A stretch of 25,681 bases of DNA. Source: Pleurobrachia bachei (Eukaryota > Ctenophora > Tentaculata > Cydippida > Pleurobrachiidae). Positions 8,692 through 19,600 of the stretch are shown here, one piece after another. A program made the position numbers and the translations under genes. The stretch is taken from the NCBI GenBank assembly GCA_000695325.1, contig AVPN01000658.1, forward strand, positions 9,683 through 35,363. Direction: 5' to 3'. The first letter of the stretch is position 1; each line of letters starts with the position of its first letter. The notes beneath the pieces were generated by a model. The model had not been told where the DNA came from, ran no database searches, and worked only from the letters and a program-made list of their open reading frames with translations.

Positions 8692-9856
8692 CTGGAGAAG
8701 GGAGATTAGTAAATAGTATTAAATTCATGAGCAAAACAGTTTAGGAACGTTATCAAACAACTAACCTATCCGATCTATGATTAATTAATTAATGTCCAAT
8801 TAGCTAATCACCTGATAAATCTTTGTGAAACAAGGAGGAGTATAATCGACCAGTGTCTCGGCCCGTTCTCTGAGAGTTCTATCTGAGTTTTCAGAAGACT
8901 TGCACAAGCACCGGGGAGGAGAGGTCGTGGAGGATTGGAGACTTTGAATTGTGCCCGGGGGTACCACAGAGAGGAGCGAGTATTTGTTCTCCATCTCGTT
9001 TAGTATCTTGGAAAATCTGAAAAAGGAAAGAAGTATTAATTTCACAATGAAATAGATAATTGAGGTGCTGCAAATATGGAAATGAAATTTTGGTACACCG
9101 TACTCCTATCATGTACATTGTACAGGATAAGAATATAAGCTGACTGCCATCTCTCCCTCCCACTTACTCTTGGTGAAAGTACTGTCCCAAATTATCAAAC
9201 TGAAGTAGTTTCCCCAGTGACCTAAGCGGACCGCCATGGCCAGCCGGCCTGGAGCACTGATCAGTCTCTGTTTCTCGTGCCCGGTACGTCAAATGTTTGA
9301 TAATATTAGTAAAGTGCTCCTGGAGAAACTGAACACTTTGTTGTGATGTAAACCGATCTGATAGGACCATTAGTAACCATGCCTTTCTGATTCCACCCCG
9401 GGCCTGAACATCGGCCAAGGTAAACACTTTTGAGATAACTGTCGAGTGTATAACTGTAGATCGGATGTTTCTGCTGTTGCAATACATCATAATATCACTG
9501 GCTTCACACAGAGCATTAGTCGCCCGGTTCAGCCCATCTATAACGGCTGTATAGTCTCTCTGGTCAAGTGCTGGTATGTTCGTGCTAACGTACGTCCGGT
9601 GGTTTTTGGGCTCGTGGGTAACAAAACAGGGTATTTCAGGTGGGATTACCATGCAGCACTCCTCCTTGGATTGTGGAAGGAGTTGGTCTGAATAGGTGTC
9701 ATCATTACAACAGGAGGAGGAGGGTGGCAGGGGGACTGACTGGGTTGTGAAACATATTGAGGGACCGCACATTTCACAGAACTGACAGAGTGTCAAGGTC
9801 GGGTTTAGGAAGTGTGAGGGGCCGAACAGAAAAAGAAGAAGCTGGTACAGCGACAT
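8068..9856 (-). CDS. FLCN: Folliculin (FLCN)
   Basis: Folliculin works with FNIP proteins at the lysosome as a GTPase-activating protein for RagC/RagD in amino-acid signalling to mTORC1 and TFEB/TFE3. Three exons (9168-9856, 9016-8812, 8691-8068) join with matching phases to give 505 residues; the human protein has 579. The longin part begins with the hallmark CQFCEMCGPS (residues 24-33) and continues to FTLADVQARGG (residues 146-155), where Arg153 lies in the motif that carries the catalytic arginine finger (Arg164) in human FLCN. The last exon is DENN-like: QGHQLVVRGQ, IFTTFVPEQCVNLSNFGYRT, then FDILGVHANDKEVLKYF near the end. The start chosen is the only ATG before the CQFC motif, which leaves about 16 more N-terminal residues than in human. 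The middle region is shorter than in human. Its 3' end is tandemly duplicated downstream. Confidence 0.92.
8812..9016 (-). CDS. FLCN: FLCN exon 2
   Basis: The acceptor is CTTTTTCAG and the donor CAG|GTGATT. It encodes FSKILNEMENKYSLLSVVPP and a Ser/Thr-rich linker ending YTPPCFTKIYQ, joining the longin and DENN parts. Confidence 0.85.
9168..9856 (-). CDS. FLCN: FLCN exon 1 (longin domain)
   Basis: Starts ATG TCG CTG. The donor is CACCAAGA|GTAAGT, phase 2. It holds the CQFCEMCGP motif and the ARG motif. Cys-rich stretches (SSSCCND, EECCMV) lie in the linker after the first motif. Confidence 0.9.
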
Positions 9857-10121
9857 TGTTACAATCAATTTATACGGAGTGTTACTTGATGTTCTAGACA
9901 AATCAGACTAACTTTACGCAGAAAAAGAGCATAGTAAAAGAAAACTGTTAGAAAATATGAACATGTGAATTACAACTGGGCTTAGCTTAGAAATCGACTC
10001 TAAGACGGCGCCCAGAAGAATTAAAAACCCAAAATATGAAATCAATTTGAAATAAAAACAACACACAAATGATATTTTCAATACCCAATCAATATAAAAC
10101 ACTTCATACTAATAATCCATT
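9857..10121. other. Space upstream of FLCN
   Basis: Presumed FLCN promoter and 5' UTR. AT-rich, with no clear core element at a sensible distance. No coding sequence seen. Confidence 0.3.
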
Positions 10122-10322
10122 CAACTGTCTCTGTCTCTGTCCTTGTCTCTGTCTCTATCTTCCTGTCTCTGTCTCTGTCTCTGTCTCTGTCTCTGTCTCT
10201 GTCTCTGTCTCCTGTCTCTGTCTCTACTCTCTGTCTCTGTCTCTGTCTCTGTCTCTACTCTCTGTCTCTGTCTCTGTCTCTGTCTCTGTCTCTGTCTCTG
10301 TCCCTGTCCCTGTCCCTGTCCA
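10122..10322. repeat. (CTGTCT)n hexamer array
   Basis: About 200 bp of CTGTCT repeats with interruptions (CTGTCTCTACT twice) and a CTGTCC variant block at the right end. It lies between the PARP4-like stop and the FLCN start. Long Ser-Val or Arg-Gln frames across it are repeat artefacts. Confidence 0.95.
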
Positions 10323-10563
10323 TGTCCCACAGGGACAGGGGCGAGACAGAGTGAGATGATGTTGAAATTGACAATTCGTGCTAATAAAAAGCAGATGGTA
10401 CAAGTAAAGTTGCAAGTTGTCGTCCATTTTGTTTATGTCGATGATCAACGAAACTGTCGTGTAATTTCCTTGCAATTTAACTTCTTAGTCATAGTTGCTT
10501 GTCCATGAACTTTATCATCTAAAACAGGCACAAGTTGTGAGGTTAATTGAATTGTCATCCAGA
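10323..10563. other. 3' flank of the PARP4-like gene
   Basis: Presumed 3' UTR of the PARP4-like transcript (- strand). No canonical AATAAA was found close to the stop. No gene seen. Confidence 0.3.
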
Positions 10564-10614
10564 CTAGCGAAGTGGGTGGTCGAAGGAGTGCCCCACATCC
10601 AGATTCTTCTTGTA
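10564..10614 (-). CDS. PARP4-like exon P14 (stop)
   Basis: The acceptor is TTGTTTTCAG. It encodes [16 protein letters not shown] and TAG (10564-10566). The end [10 protein letters not shown] lies where human PARP4 also ends with a short basic/His segment. There is only one copy of this exon. Confidence 0.7.
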   Translation of the reverse strand, partial: YKKNLDVGHSFDHPLR

Positions 10615-13600
10615 CTGAAAACAATGAAATAATTTAGAAATGAACGTCGTCGAAGTGGCCGTACTAAGTCTCCATAGACAAAGAAGTAGTATTTTGTGAA
10701 ATACAGGGGTTTTCTGCAAAGTGCAAAGCACACTTTTGAAACTTCCAGCAGAAGTATTTCATAATGTATTTCGAATGAATTTTGATAATTAAACATATAA
10801 GTTCCCATTCAGCTTATTACAAATCTAAACCTATTACAAATCTTGACTTACAATTTCGTCGAGGAAGTCCTCATGCCAATTCAAAACAAACGGAACAATG
10901 TCACGTCCTTTCTCTCCACATGTCTGAAATAAATTTAGAAAGGGTGTATTTTATTCGGGAGAAAGCACATAATAAAATGTATTACCTTCCCCTCAGATCC
11001 TACCTTTCGTTGGCAGAAAAGGAGGGCGAAACAGAAAGAATCCCAGTTGTCTGCTATTTCAAGGGACTTTGGCAATTTTTCGTAGTTTTTAGCTGATCGT
11101 CCCTCAACGAGCAAAGCAATCATATCAAACCAGATATAGCTCTCTTTCAGGGTCATCAGGTCCCACTGTAAACAAAAATTAAAACATCGTAAAAATAATA
11201 GACGGAGATTATCTACAATTATCTAACTATATGACCCCCCATCGTCAGCTTGACGACGTGATCCGTCAATGTGACGACGTGATCTGTCAGTATGACGGCA
11301 TGATTCGTAGGTATCACGTATCAAAAGTGCTAGACAACTGCTTGCGAACTAGAGGGGTCACATCACATACATAAAATGGAGAAAAAGAGAGAGAGAGGGA
11401 TCACATCACATAGCATAAGAGAGAAAGAGTAAGGGAGACAGTGAGAAGGAGAGGTCACAGAGAGACAGAGTGAGGCAGCGAGAGACAGAGTGATCAGATA
11501 GAGAGACAGAGAGTGAGACAGAGAGAGGGACATAGAGAACAAATATGGAAACAGATCCCTTTTTGGCTTGCAGCCATTAGAACCATTAGAGCACGATGTC
11601 TGTGAGGGAGTGCTGCTACGAGTTGTAGCAGGGAAGTCTTTTAAATATTTTTAATTTAGTTTTTATTTTAAGACGTAAGCACTCGCGCAATAGGCTGCTA
11701 ATTTTTAGTAAGAGTCAGTCGGGTATATTTTTAATGTGCAATTTGTACGATTCTATATATCTTTTCAAATCAAATCAAATCTGCAAAGTGCAAAGCACAC
11801 TTTTGAAACTTCCAGCAGAAGTACAGTCGGACCCCGATTTACCGGGATGCTCGGGGGAAAGGCTTTTGACCGGTAAATCGGGGTGCCCGGTATATCGGGG
11901 TCAAAAACCGTTAATTTCCTCGATCGGGGGGAATCTATCCTCCCGGTAAATCGGGGTTCCGGTAAATCGGGGCCCGGTAAATCGGGGTCCGACTGTATTT
12001 CATAATGTATTTCGAATGAATTTTGATAATTAAACATATAAGTTCCCATTCAGCTTATTACAAATCTAAACCTATTACAAATCTTGACTTACAATTTCGT
12101 CGAGGAAGTCCTCATGCCAATTCAAAACAAACGGAACAATGTCACGTCCTTTCTCTCCACATGTCTGAAATAAATTTAGAAAGGGTGTATTTTATTCGGG
12201 AGAAAGCACATAATAAAATGTATTACCTTCCCCTCAGATCCTACCTTTCGTTGGCAGAAAAGGAGGGCGAAACAGAAAGAATCCCAGTTGTCTGCTATTT
12301 CAAGGGACTTTGGCAATTTTTCGTAGTTTTTAGCTGATCGTCCCTCAACGAGCAAAGCAATCATATCAAACCAGATATAGCTCTCTTTCAGGGTCATCAG
12401 GTCCCACTGTAAACAAAAATTAAAACATCGTAAAAATAATAGACGGAGATTATCTACAATTATCTAACTATATGACCCCCCATCGTCAGCTTGACGACGT
12501 GATCCGTCAATGTGACGACGTGATCTGTCAGTATGACGGCATGATTCGTAGGTATCACGTATCAAAAGTGCTAGACAACTGCTTGCGAACTAGAGGGGTC
12601 ACATCACATACATAAAATGGAGAAAAAGAGAGAGAGAGGGATCACATCACATAGCATAAGAGAGAAAGAGTAAGGGAGACAGTGAGAAGGAGAGGTCACA
12701 GAGAGACAGAGTGAGGCAGCGAGAGACAGAGTGATCAGATAGAGAGACAGAGAGTGAGACAGAGAGAGGGACATAGAGAACAAATATGGAAACAGATCCC
12801 TTTTTGGCTTGCAGCCATTAGAACCATTAGAGCACGATGTCTGTGAGGGAGTGCTGCTACGAGTTGTAGCAGGGAAGTCTAGCGGGAAGCATGGCTTCGT
12901 GTTGTTGGTATCAATATCATTACGACCGCCGTTGGAGCAATGGAGCAGATAATGGCGCATTTGAAGCGAATTTCCCAATTTGGAACAGCTTTTGCACGTG
13001 CGCCAACTCAGAGAGATCTGAGATCACGTTTTTCCACTTTCGATGCTTTTTATTATTTTGCTTTTTGTCTGACGCGATCAACAAATTTTTACGCCAAACC
13101 ACTACCGTGATTAATTGACTATTCATTAACGAGACCTGAGCAAGTTTGACGCCAAACCACTACCGAGATTAATTGATTATTCATTAACGAGGTCTGAGCA
13201 AGAATTAAATTTTTCCTTAACGCTATTTTTATTCAATATTTATAAAACAGGCGGTAATTTCAATATACAGTCGGACCCCGATTTACCGGGATGCTCGGGG
13301 AAAGGATTTTGCCAGTAAATCGGGGTGCCCGGTATATCGGGGTAAAATACTGTTCAAATCCTATGTTCGGCGAAGTTTATCCTCCCGGTAAATCGGGGTT
13401 CAGGTAAATCGGGGCCCGGTATATTGGGGTCCGACTGTATCTCTCTGCTGGCACGCGGTCTGTACTCTATAGTCTCCCAGACCTTCCAGAAGCTTAGTTC
13501 TATCCCTCCGTCTCTTTGTCATATTCAAACTGTAGTCATAACTTGGCAACCCTCACTCATATGGGATAATATGGGGATAAAAGTAGTTTCCAATCTACTC

Positions 13601-16600
13601 ATAAAATTGATGTGAGATCTTTCTCCATGTAGCATGTTGCATGATTTATCATTATATTAGGACTTTTGAGATCGTGCAGATTATATAAATAATATGTACT
13701 TTGCATTTTTTTCGTGTGGTGAAATTATGAATCATGTTTATCTAACGTGATCCATCAGTGTGATGACGTGATCCATCAGTGTGATGACGTGATTCGTAGA
13801 TATCACGTGTCACAAGTGCTTGAGGGGTCACATTACATACATAAAAGGGAGATAAGGAGCGAGATCACATCACATAACATGTAGCATTCAGAGAGAGAGA
13901 GAGAGATTGAGAGAAGAGAGACAGAGAGAGACGGAGAGAGATAGAGTGAGAAAAAAGATAGACTGATAGAGACAGATCCCTTGATTTGCGATGGGTACGA
14001 TCACCCCAGTTTTACTTTATCTACTCACTACGGTCATAGTTTCAATGTTACATCGCCAAGGCAGGGTAACGAAAGAAAGAAGTTTGAAGTATGCCAGGAC
14101 AGGTTCACTCAATTCTACTCCCCAACTCCTTATTCCACCCTGTATTAGTGCATTCAGGCCTGTCTTGTAGAATACATCTCCTTCCAGAATCTCTGTTACC
14201 GGTTCGTACCGTGCCATTTGTATTGCCGCCTCCTGGTGATCCTTAGTGGGCCTTTTGACATGATCTAACATGCCCTGGTATACCATCATGAACTCCTTCT
14301 CACTAATATTAGGAGGGTCCTGGATACTGCTCGCTGATGCGAGGATGTCAACATATGCAGGATATTTAGTAAGGGATAGCAGCACATGTTTCTTCATCGT
14401 GTTCCGGCCTATATTGAACGAGTCTTCCATCGGCGGTCGGTCTGGCACTTTCTCCACCCACTTTGTTACCTTCTTTCTTACACCCTCTGCCTCTGATCTG
14501 TATCTATCATCATCTTCTTCGCTACTAACATCATCATCTCTCACTTCTTCTCTCTTCTTTGTCATCGCCTCCTGGTAGTAATCTTGTTCTGAATCATCTC
14601 CACTCTCATCCTCTTTTTCGGTAGTCTCGTAGTGGGATAACCAATCTCCTTCTGTACTTGATTGCCCCTCGTCACATTTGAGATCTTCATTATCAAGTAT
14701 ACTGGGACCATAAACATCGGGGATGGTTGGATCATACTCATTTAGACAGCAGCTTACAGAATCATACTCCCTCATTACTTCCTCTTGTTGTATGAGAGAA
14801 AATGAAGCACACTCATCCTTCATCTCAAAGGCACGGTGAACCAAACCATCAAGTTTATCAGCACAGTCTTCGTAAGAATCGGGTGAAGTTGGTTCAGCTT
14901 GGTTGGATTGCCGGGTAGGAACGCACCGGAACCGTTCTGCTCCCGATAAGTCAAATGGATCAACTCTTTGATTGATTTGACTAGGTGCTGCTCGTTTTTT
15001 ACGGGACATAGGTGGTGGGGCTGCACATGGAGGTGGCGGTGCTGCTCCCATTAGTTCTGGAGGTGGTGCTGCCTTTACTCGCCTGGATCGGGGTGCTGGA
15101 GGGGCTCCCTTTGGTACGGGAGGGGCTGCACGGGGCACTGGAGGCGCTGGTGGTGGTGCACCAACTGGCATTGATGATGGCCCTCCACATAGTTCTGGAG
15201 GTGGTGCTGACTTAAATCGCCTGGATAGAAGAGAATCCATGATTGAATCTATATCAGGTTCTGGAGAGGCCAACATGGGTGCTCGAGGCGCCGCCATTGA
15301 ACGATCGCGTTGCACCGGCATTGAACCACCACTACCAGGTGCTCGAGGCGCCGCCATTGAACCACCGCCACCAGGTGCTTTGGGTGGTCCTCTGGACTTG
15401 ACGGGCGGTGCTCGAGGTGCTGGACGGCCCCGTCCTGGGCGGACACTCTTTACTTGTGGAGCGGGAGGGGCAGGAGGAGGGGGAGCACCACCAGGAGGGG
15501 CAGGAGGAGCGCCTCCAAAAGCCACCAAATGTTCATATTGATGGGGCGGGGCACCTCCAGAAGTCGCCAAAACTTCATACTTATATTGCTGAGGGGCAGC
15601 TTGTTTCATCTCCTTCTCCTCCCCACCAGACGATCCAGGGGAACCACACCACCCATAATCATCATATTCCGATCCATCACTGGCATCATCTTCCGGTCCG
15701 CATATTAATTCTTTTAGTCTTTCCTCCACTGAGGACGATGCAGAGGAAACATCATCATCCTTTACCATTGGAGATCCGCAAACTGGTTGTGATTTTAGGG
15801 CTGCAGAACTTGGCATGAGGGCCTTTCTCACTTCTGTATCGAGCGGGTTAACCAATGTCAAGATACCTCTCTTGTTCAAAGCTTCACCGCCCACATAACT
15901 GTCCTTCTGTCCCATGCCACACATAACACCCCGATGTCTGGGCCTCCCTACAAGGGGAGGGAACTCAGCTTGAGGATGGTCCTCGCCAGAAAATCCTGCC
16001 TTTATAGAGTGTCTACCCATATCCAACACTAATGTGGAGATCTCTGGTCCTGATGATGGAGATTCGCCGCGGTCTTTCTGCATGGCTCCAAACATCCTAC
16101 ACACATCTACCTGTGGCTCGTCTCCTAGCATGGGGTTTTGTTTTTCCAACACCCCGGCTTTGTGAACCGCCTCATCTCCCACGTAGGTGTCCTTGCAACC
16201 CATCCCAAACATGACACCCTGGTACTTGGGCCTCCCCACAACAGAGGGGATGATAGACCGGGGAGAGTCATCTCCACTGAAACCAGTCTTGATCTTGTGG
16301 GCTCCCAGATCCATGATAATATCACCGCGAGACCAATAGTTGTCACTCGAGTCGGAATCATAGCTCTCCTTGTCTTCTAGCTCGGGAAGATCATGCTCTT
16401 CTTCTTCAGTCTCTGGTTCGGTGTCAGGGAGGTGAGGGTATTCAGATATTGGGGTTGTGTGGATGATATCCGCTTTCTCAGCCTGAAATAGATAGAGAAT
16501 GTTACTTCAGTTAGTGGAAGGTCCGAGAGAAAATGAAAGATATTTATGAGGAGGTCAATCTTTCTACCCGGCTCTCGCAAGCAGAGATAAGTGATAGCTG

Positions 16601-19600
16601 CTATAGTCATGTATGAAATCCTGGTAAATACAATCGGACCACTATTGACCTTTTCTAGTCCAATACCAATTATTGTGTCACTCACTTGGAAGGCCATGCA
16701 GGGGAGGATATCAGTATATTGGGCCTCTACTAGATCAGATATTGCAGGGGTTTCATCATGTTTCTCACCCTCTACCCTCTCCTCTACCGCCACAAAACTG
16801 GTGAAGGGGCAGAGGACACAGTTATCAAGGGACACCTGGATTATCTCTTCCTTCCGTTTTCTGGTACGACTCTGTGTAGGGGATGTTAGGTTATAGGACA
16901 GCAATGACAAATGTGGAACATGAAGATGTATCACCAAGGCAGCGTAACCAGGGTAACCATGATACCTCGTGACGTCACAATACCTCATGACGTCACAATA
17001 CCTCGTAACCAAGGTAACCAGTGATATAATACCTCGTGTAATCGTTGATCCTCACTGAGCATGCCCACTTCATAGTCCCTAATTAGGGCCCGAGCAGTCA
17101 ACTTGTGTAAGAGAGTGCCCTCCTTGACAGACAGATCGTCCACGGTAACCAAGGTGTCCAGCTGGGTGGGACCCAGTTGGGCTACTAGCGTGGCTGCCCT
17201 ACAGTGGGGAACCAATCCATACACAACCTGTATAATAACATAATGGTTGTCAATGGAAACAAGCCATTCCCTTTAGAGTGTAGTACCCCAGATGATATCG
17301 TGATGGTAGAGGGGAATGGGGACAAAATGAGTTGAAGCAGTAACCAAAATATAATATACCTACTGATGTAGGGGGTTTAGTAGAAGGGAGGGGCTAAAGG
17401 GGCTGGGTAACTGTACCTGTCTGTGTCTGTTAAAGAGTGATGTGATGGTGTAAGGGGCCTGAGCCACACTATCTCCTCCATTATACATCCTCCACGTCAG
17501 TTCCACTGATTCCAGCGCCGGTTCTGTACACCTAGTTAAAAAGAAACAATCTCGCCGTGTTCTCTCTCTAGTTAAAGTAACAATCTCACTGTGTTCTCTT
17601 CTCTAGTTAAAGTAACAATCTCACCTCTCCATTAAAGCGGATACCCTGGTTTTCCACTTGGAGCGTTCATTACCCTCCAGTATCTCGCAGTACCCTCCAC
17701 CACGCCGTGCCAGAGACTGCATCAAGTGTCTGTTACCCTCCGCATTTGCACTGTGAAAGATAGTTTGGATACATTTTATTCAAACGCACAAACCATGCAA
17801 CAAATTGCATGCTCATGAGAGTATGATCGAGTAACAAACACTAACCCGCTAATATGAGAGTAGAGTTTCAGATCAATAGAAGTATAGACGGTAAAGAGTC
17901 GGGTTGTAGAAGGCAACTTCCCAGCAACATTTAGAGTGAGATCTGGCTGAGAGATGAGACCCGCACTAACGAAGATCACATTACTGATGTTACTTGCCCC
18001 TGTACTGGTTAGGTACTCCGCAAACACACTCCTCCATAGCTCACAACTTGGTGATATTGGCTTAATTGTCTGAACAGAGGAAAGGGAGGGTAGTGTCTGG
18101 ATAGAGGAAAGGGAAGGTTTAATCATTAGCATTAGTGTTAAAACCAAACTGTCTACGAATGACATTCAATTGATGCTGATTACCAAACAAGACAGTCACA
18201 AGGGGCTGCAGAAAATTCTTCAGTAACGAGTCTCTCTAACGTAGGAGGGGAACAACGGTATTAAAATCAAGCTGCTTAGTGATTCTGATAATTACCAAAC
18301 ATACCTCAATGAACCGGGAGGCAGTTAGAATGTTGCTCTTTGTGGCATTCTTGTAACCAGAGAAACACTCCATACTTGGACCGGTTCCAACTGTCCCAAT
18401 ATTAAACCGCATCCCAAGACGGAGCATTGTGATGATCAGTTTAGCTCGCTCTAGCACACCTGTTAGAAGGTGTGTCATAATATACCGATTCCCCCTTGGT
18501 AACTCGTAACCGAGATCAGAAACTCACAGCTCGGTACCACCCCCCACCCCTTCGAACAAATGTGGTAATACTGGAGAATCACAACTCACGTTTCCAGTCT
18601 GATTTCATAGGTATAGATGTATCCACCAGCACCAACACATTACAACCCTCCTCTACAGCTGCAGTAATATCAGGGTAGAATGTTAACATCGCAGCCTCAC
18701 TGTCTCCTTTCTTCTCCACCCACATCCTGGGTCTGTTAACCTCTGCTACTGTTACAAGGACCTCAAAGTCAGTGGAGGGAGCGGAACCTTCCCATCCCAC
18801 CACTGCCATTGTATCAGTCATCTGTAGGAGGGAGGGGGTTATATTGGGCTCACTCAGAGATTAGATACACGCTCCTCTCCTAGTTAAAGTAATAATCTCA
18901 CCACTCGCTGCCACTACTGCTATGAATACACTTGGGGGGGGGGGGTCAACCTAAAAATTTCCATTTCCATTTGCCAAAATCCGGGTATCGATGGAAATTT
19001 TTGGAAATTTTTAGAAATTTTTAGAAGTTTTTAGTACTAAAAATTTCTAAAAATTTCCATTTATTTCCATTAATTTCCATTAATTTCCAAAAATTCGCAA
19101 TATTACCTTGATATTTAGTGGGTAACTGTTCGACTTGATTGCCAGTATTTTGAAAGGCATGGTGATGTTGGCTTTAAACCCAAACTTCGTGGATCCCTCA
19201 TTGACGCTTGCAAGCTCCGATCTTGTTGTCATTTGTGTGAGATTGCTTGTAGTGCCGCACATGAGAGATGAGACCCGCACTAACGAAGATCACATTACTG
19301 ATGTTACTTGCCCCTGTACTGGTTAGGTACTCCGCAAACAGACTCCTCCATAGCTCACAACTTGGTGATATTGGTTTAATTGTCTGAACAGAGGAAAAGG
19401 AGGGTACTGGGTAGTGTCTGAATAGAGGAAAGGGAAGGTTTAATCATTAGCATTAGTGTTAAAACCAAACTGTCTACAAATGTCATTCAATTGATGCTGA
19501 TTACCAAAGAAGACAGTCACAAGGGGCTGCAGAAAATTCTTCAGTAACGAGTCTCTCTAACGTAGGAGGGGAACAACGGTATTAAAATCAAGCTGCTTAG

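Larger units (their letters stand above)
10713..11639. repeat. Tandem duplication unit 1 (exons P12-P13), empty of MITE
   Basis: 927 bp that recur at 11780-12880. The only difference I find is a 174-bp MITE plus TA in the other copy (1101 = 927 + 174). It includes a GA-rich tract and a TGACGACGTGATCCGTCA minisatellite. Confidence 0.92.
11780..12880. repeat. Tandem duplication unit 2 (exons P12b-P13b), with a MITE
   Basis: Second copy of the 927-bp unit, carrying the MITE at 11824-11995. The copy ends at GCAGGGAAGTCT, after which the two flanks differ. Confidence 0.92.
12407..14028 (-). other. Intron of the PARP4-like gene (P11 to P12b)
   Basis: 1.6 kb without recognised coding sequence. It contains a MITE at 13268-13437, a two-copy ~60-bp repeat at 13090-13205, two copies of a GTGATCCGTCA/GA-rich repeat (12475-12800 and 13744-13980) and simple repeats. 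Confidence 0.6.

Noticed and set aside
9869-9874. TATAAA box for FLCN
   Set aside because: Only 13 bp before the ATG, so a start site set by it would fall inside the coding region.
10069-10508. Ser/Val- or Arg/Gln-repeat proteins
   Set aside because: Translations of the CTGTCT hexamer array.
10564-11165. Small separate gene on the - strand
   Set aside because: The exons join in phase with the strong donor at the end of P11 (14029), and the encoded motif around [13 protein letters not shown] fits the C-terminal tail of PARP4, so they are treated as the end of the PARP4-like gene.
14017-14028. Stop codon TAA as the end of the PARP4-like protein
   Set aside because: It lies just past a GTA|GTGAGT donor; splicing there to P12 or P12b gives the expected C-terminal tail. 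An unspliced isoform ending here remains possible.
15408-15818. Long open frame on + opposite exon P11
   Set aside because: Antisense shadow of the proline-rich coding sequence (GGN/CCN-rich); no splice or homology support.
16377-17012. 211-codon continuous - strand frame
   Set aside because: It contains exon P10 but reads through introns on both sides; clear splice sites at 16871 and 16686 give better phase and homology.
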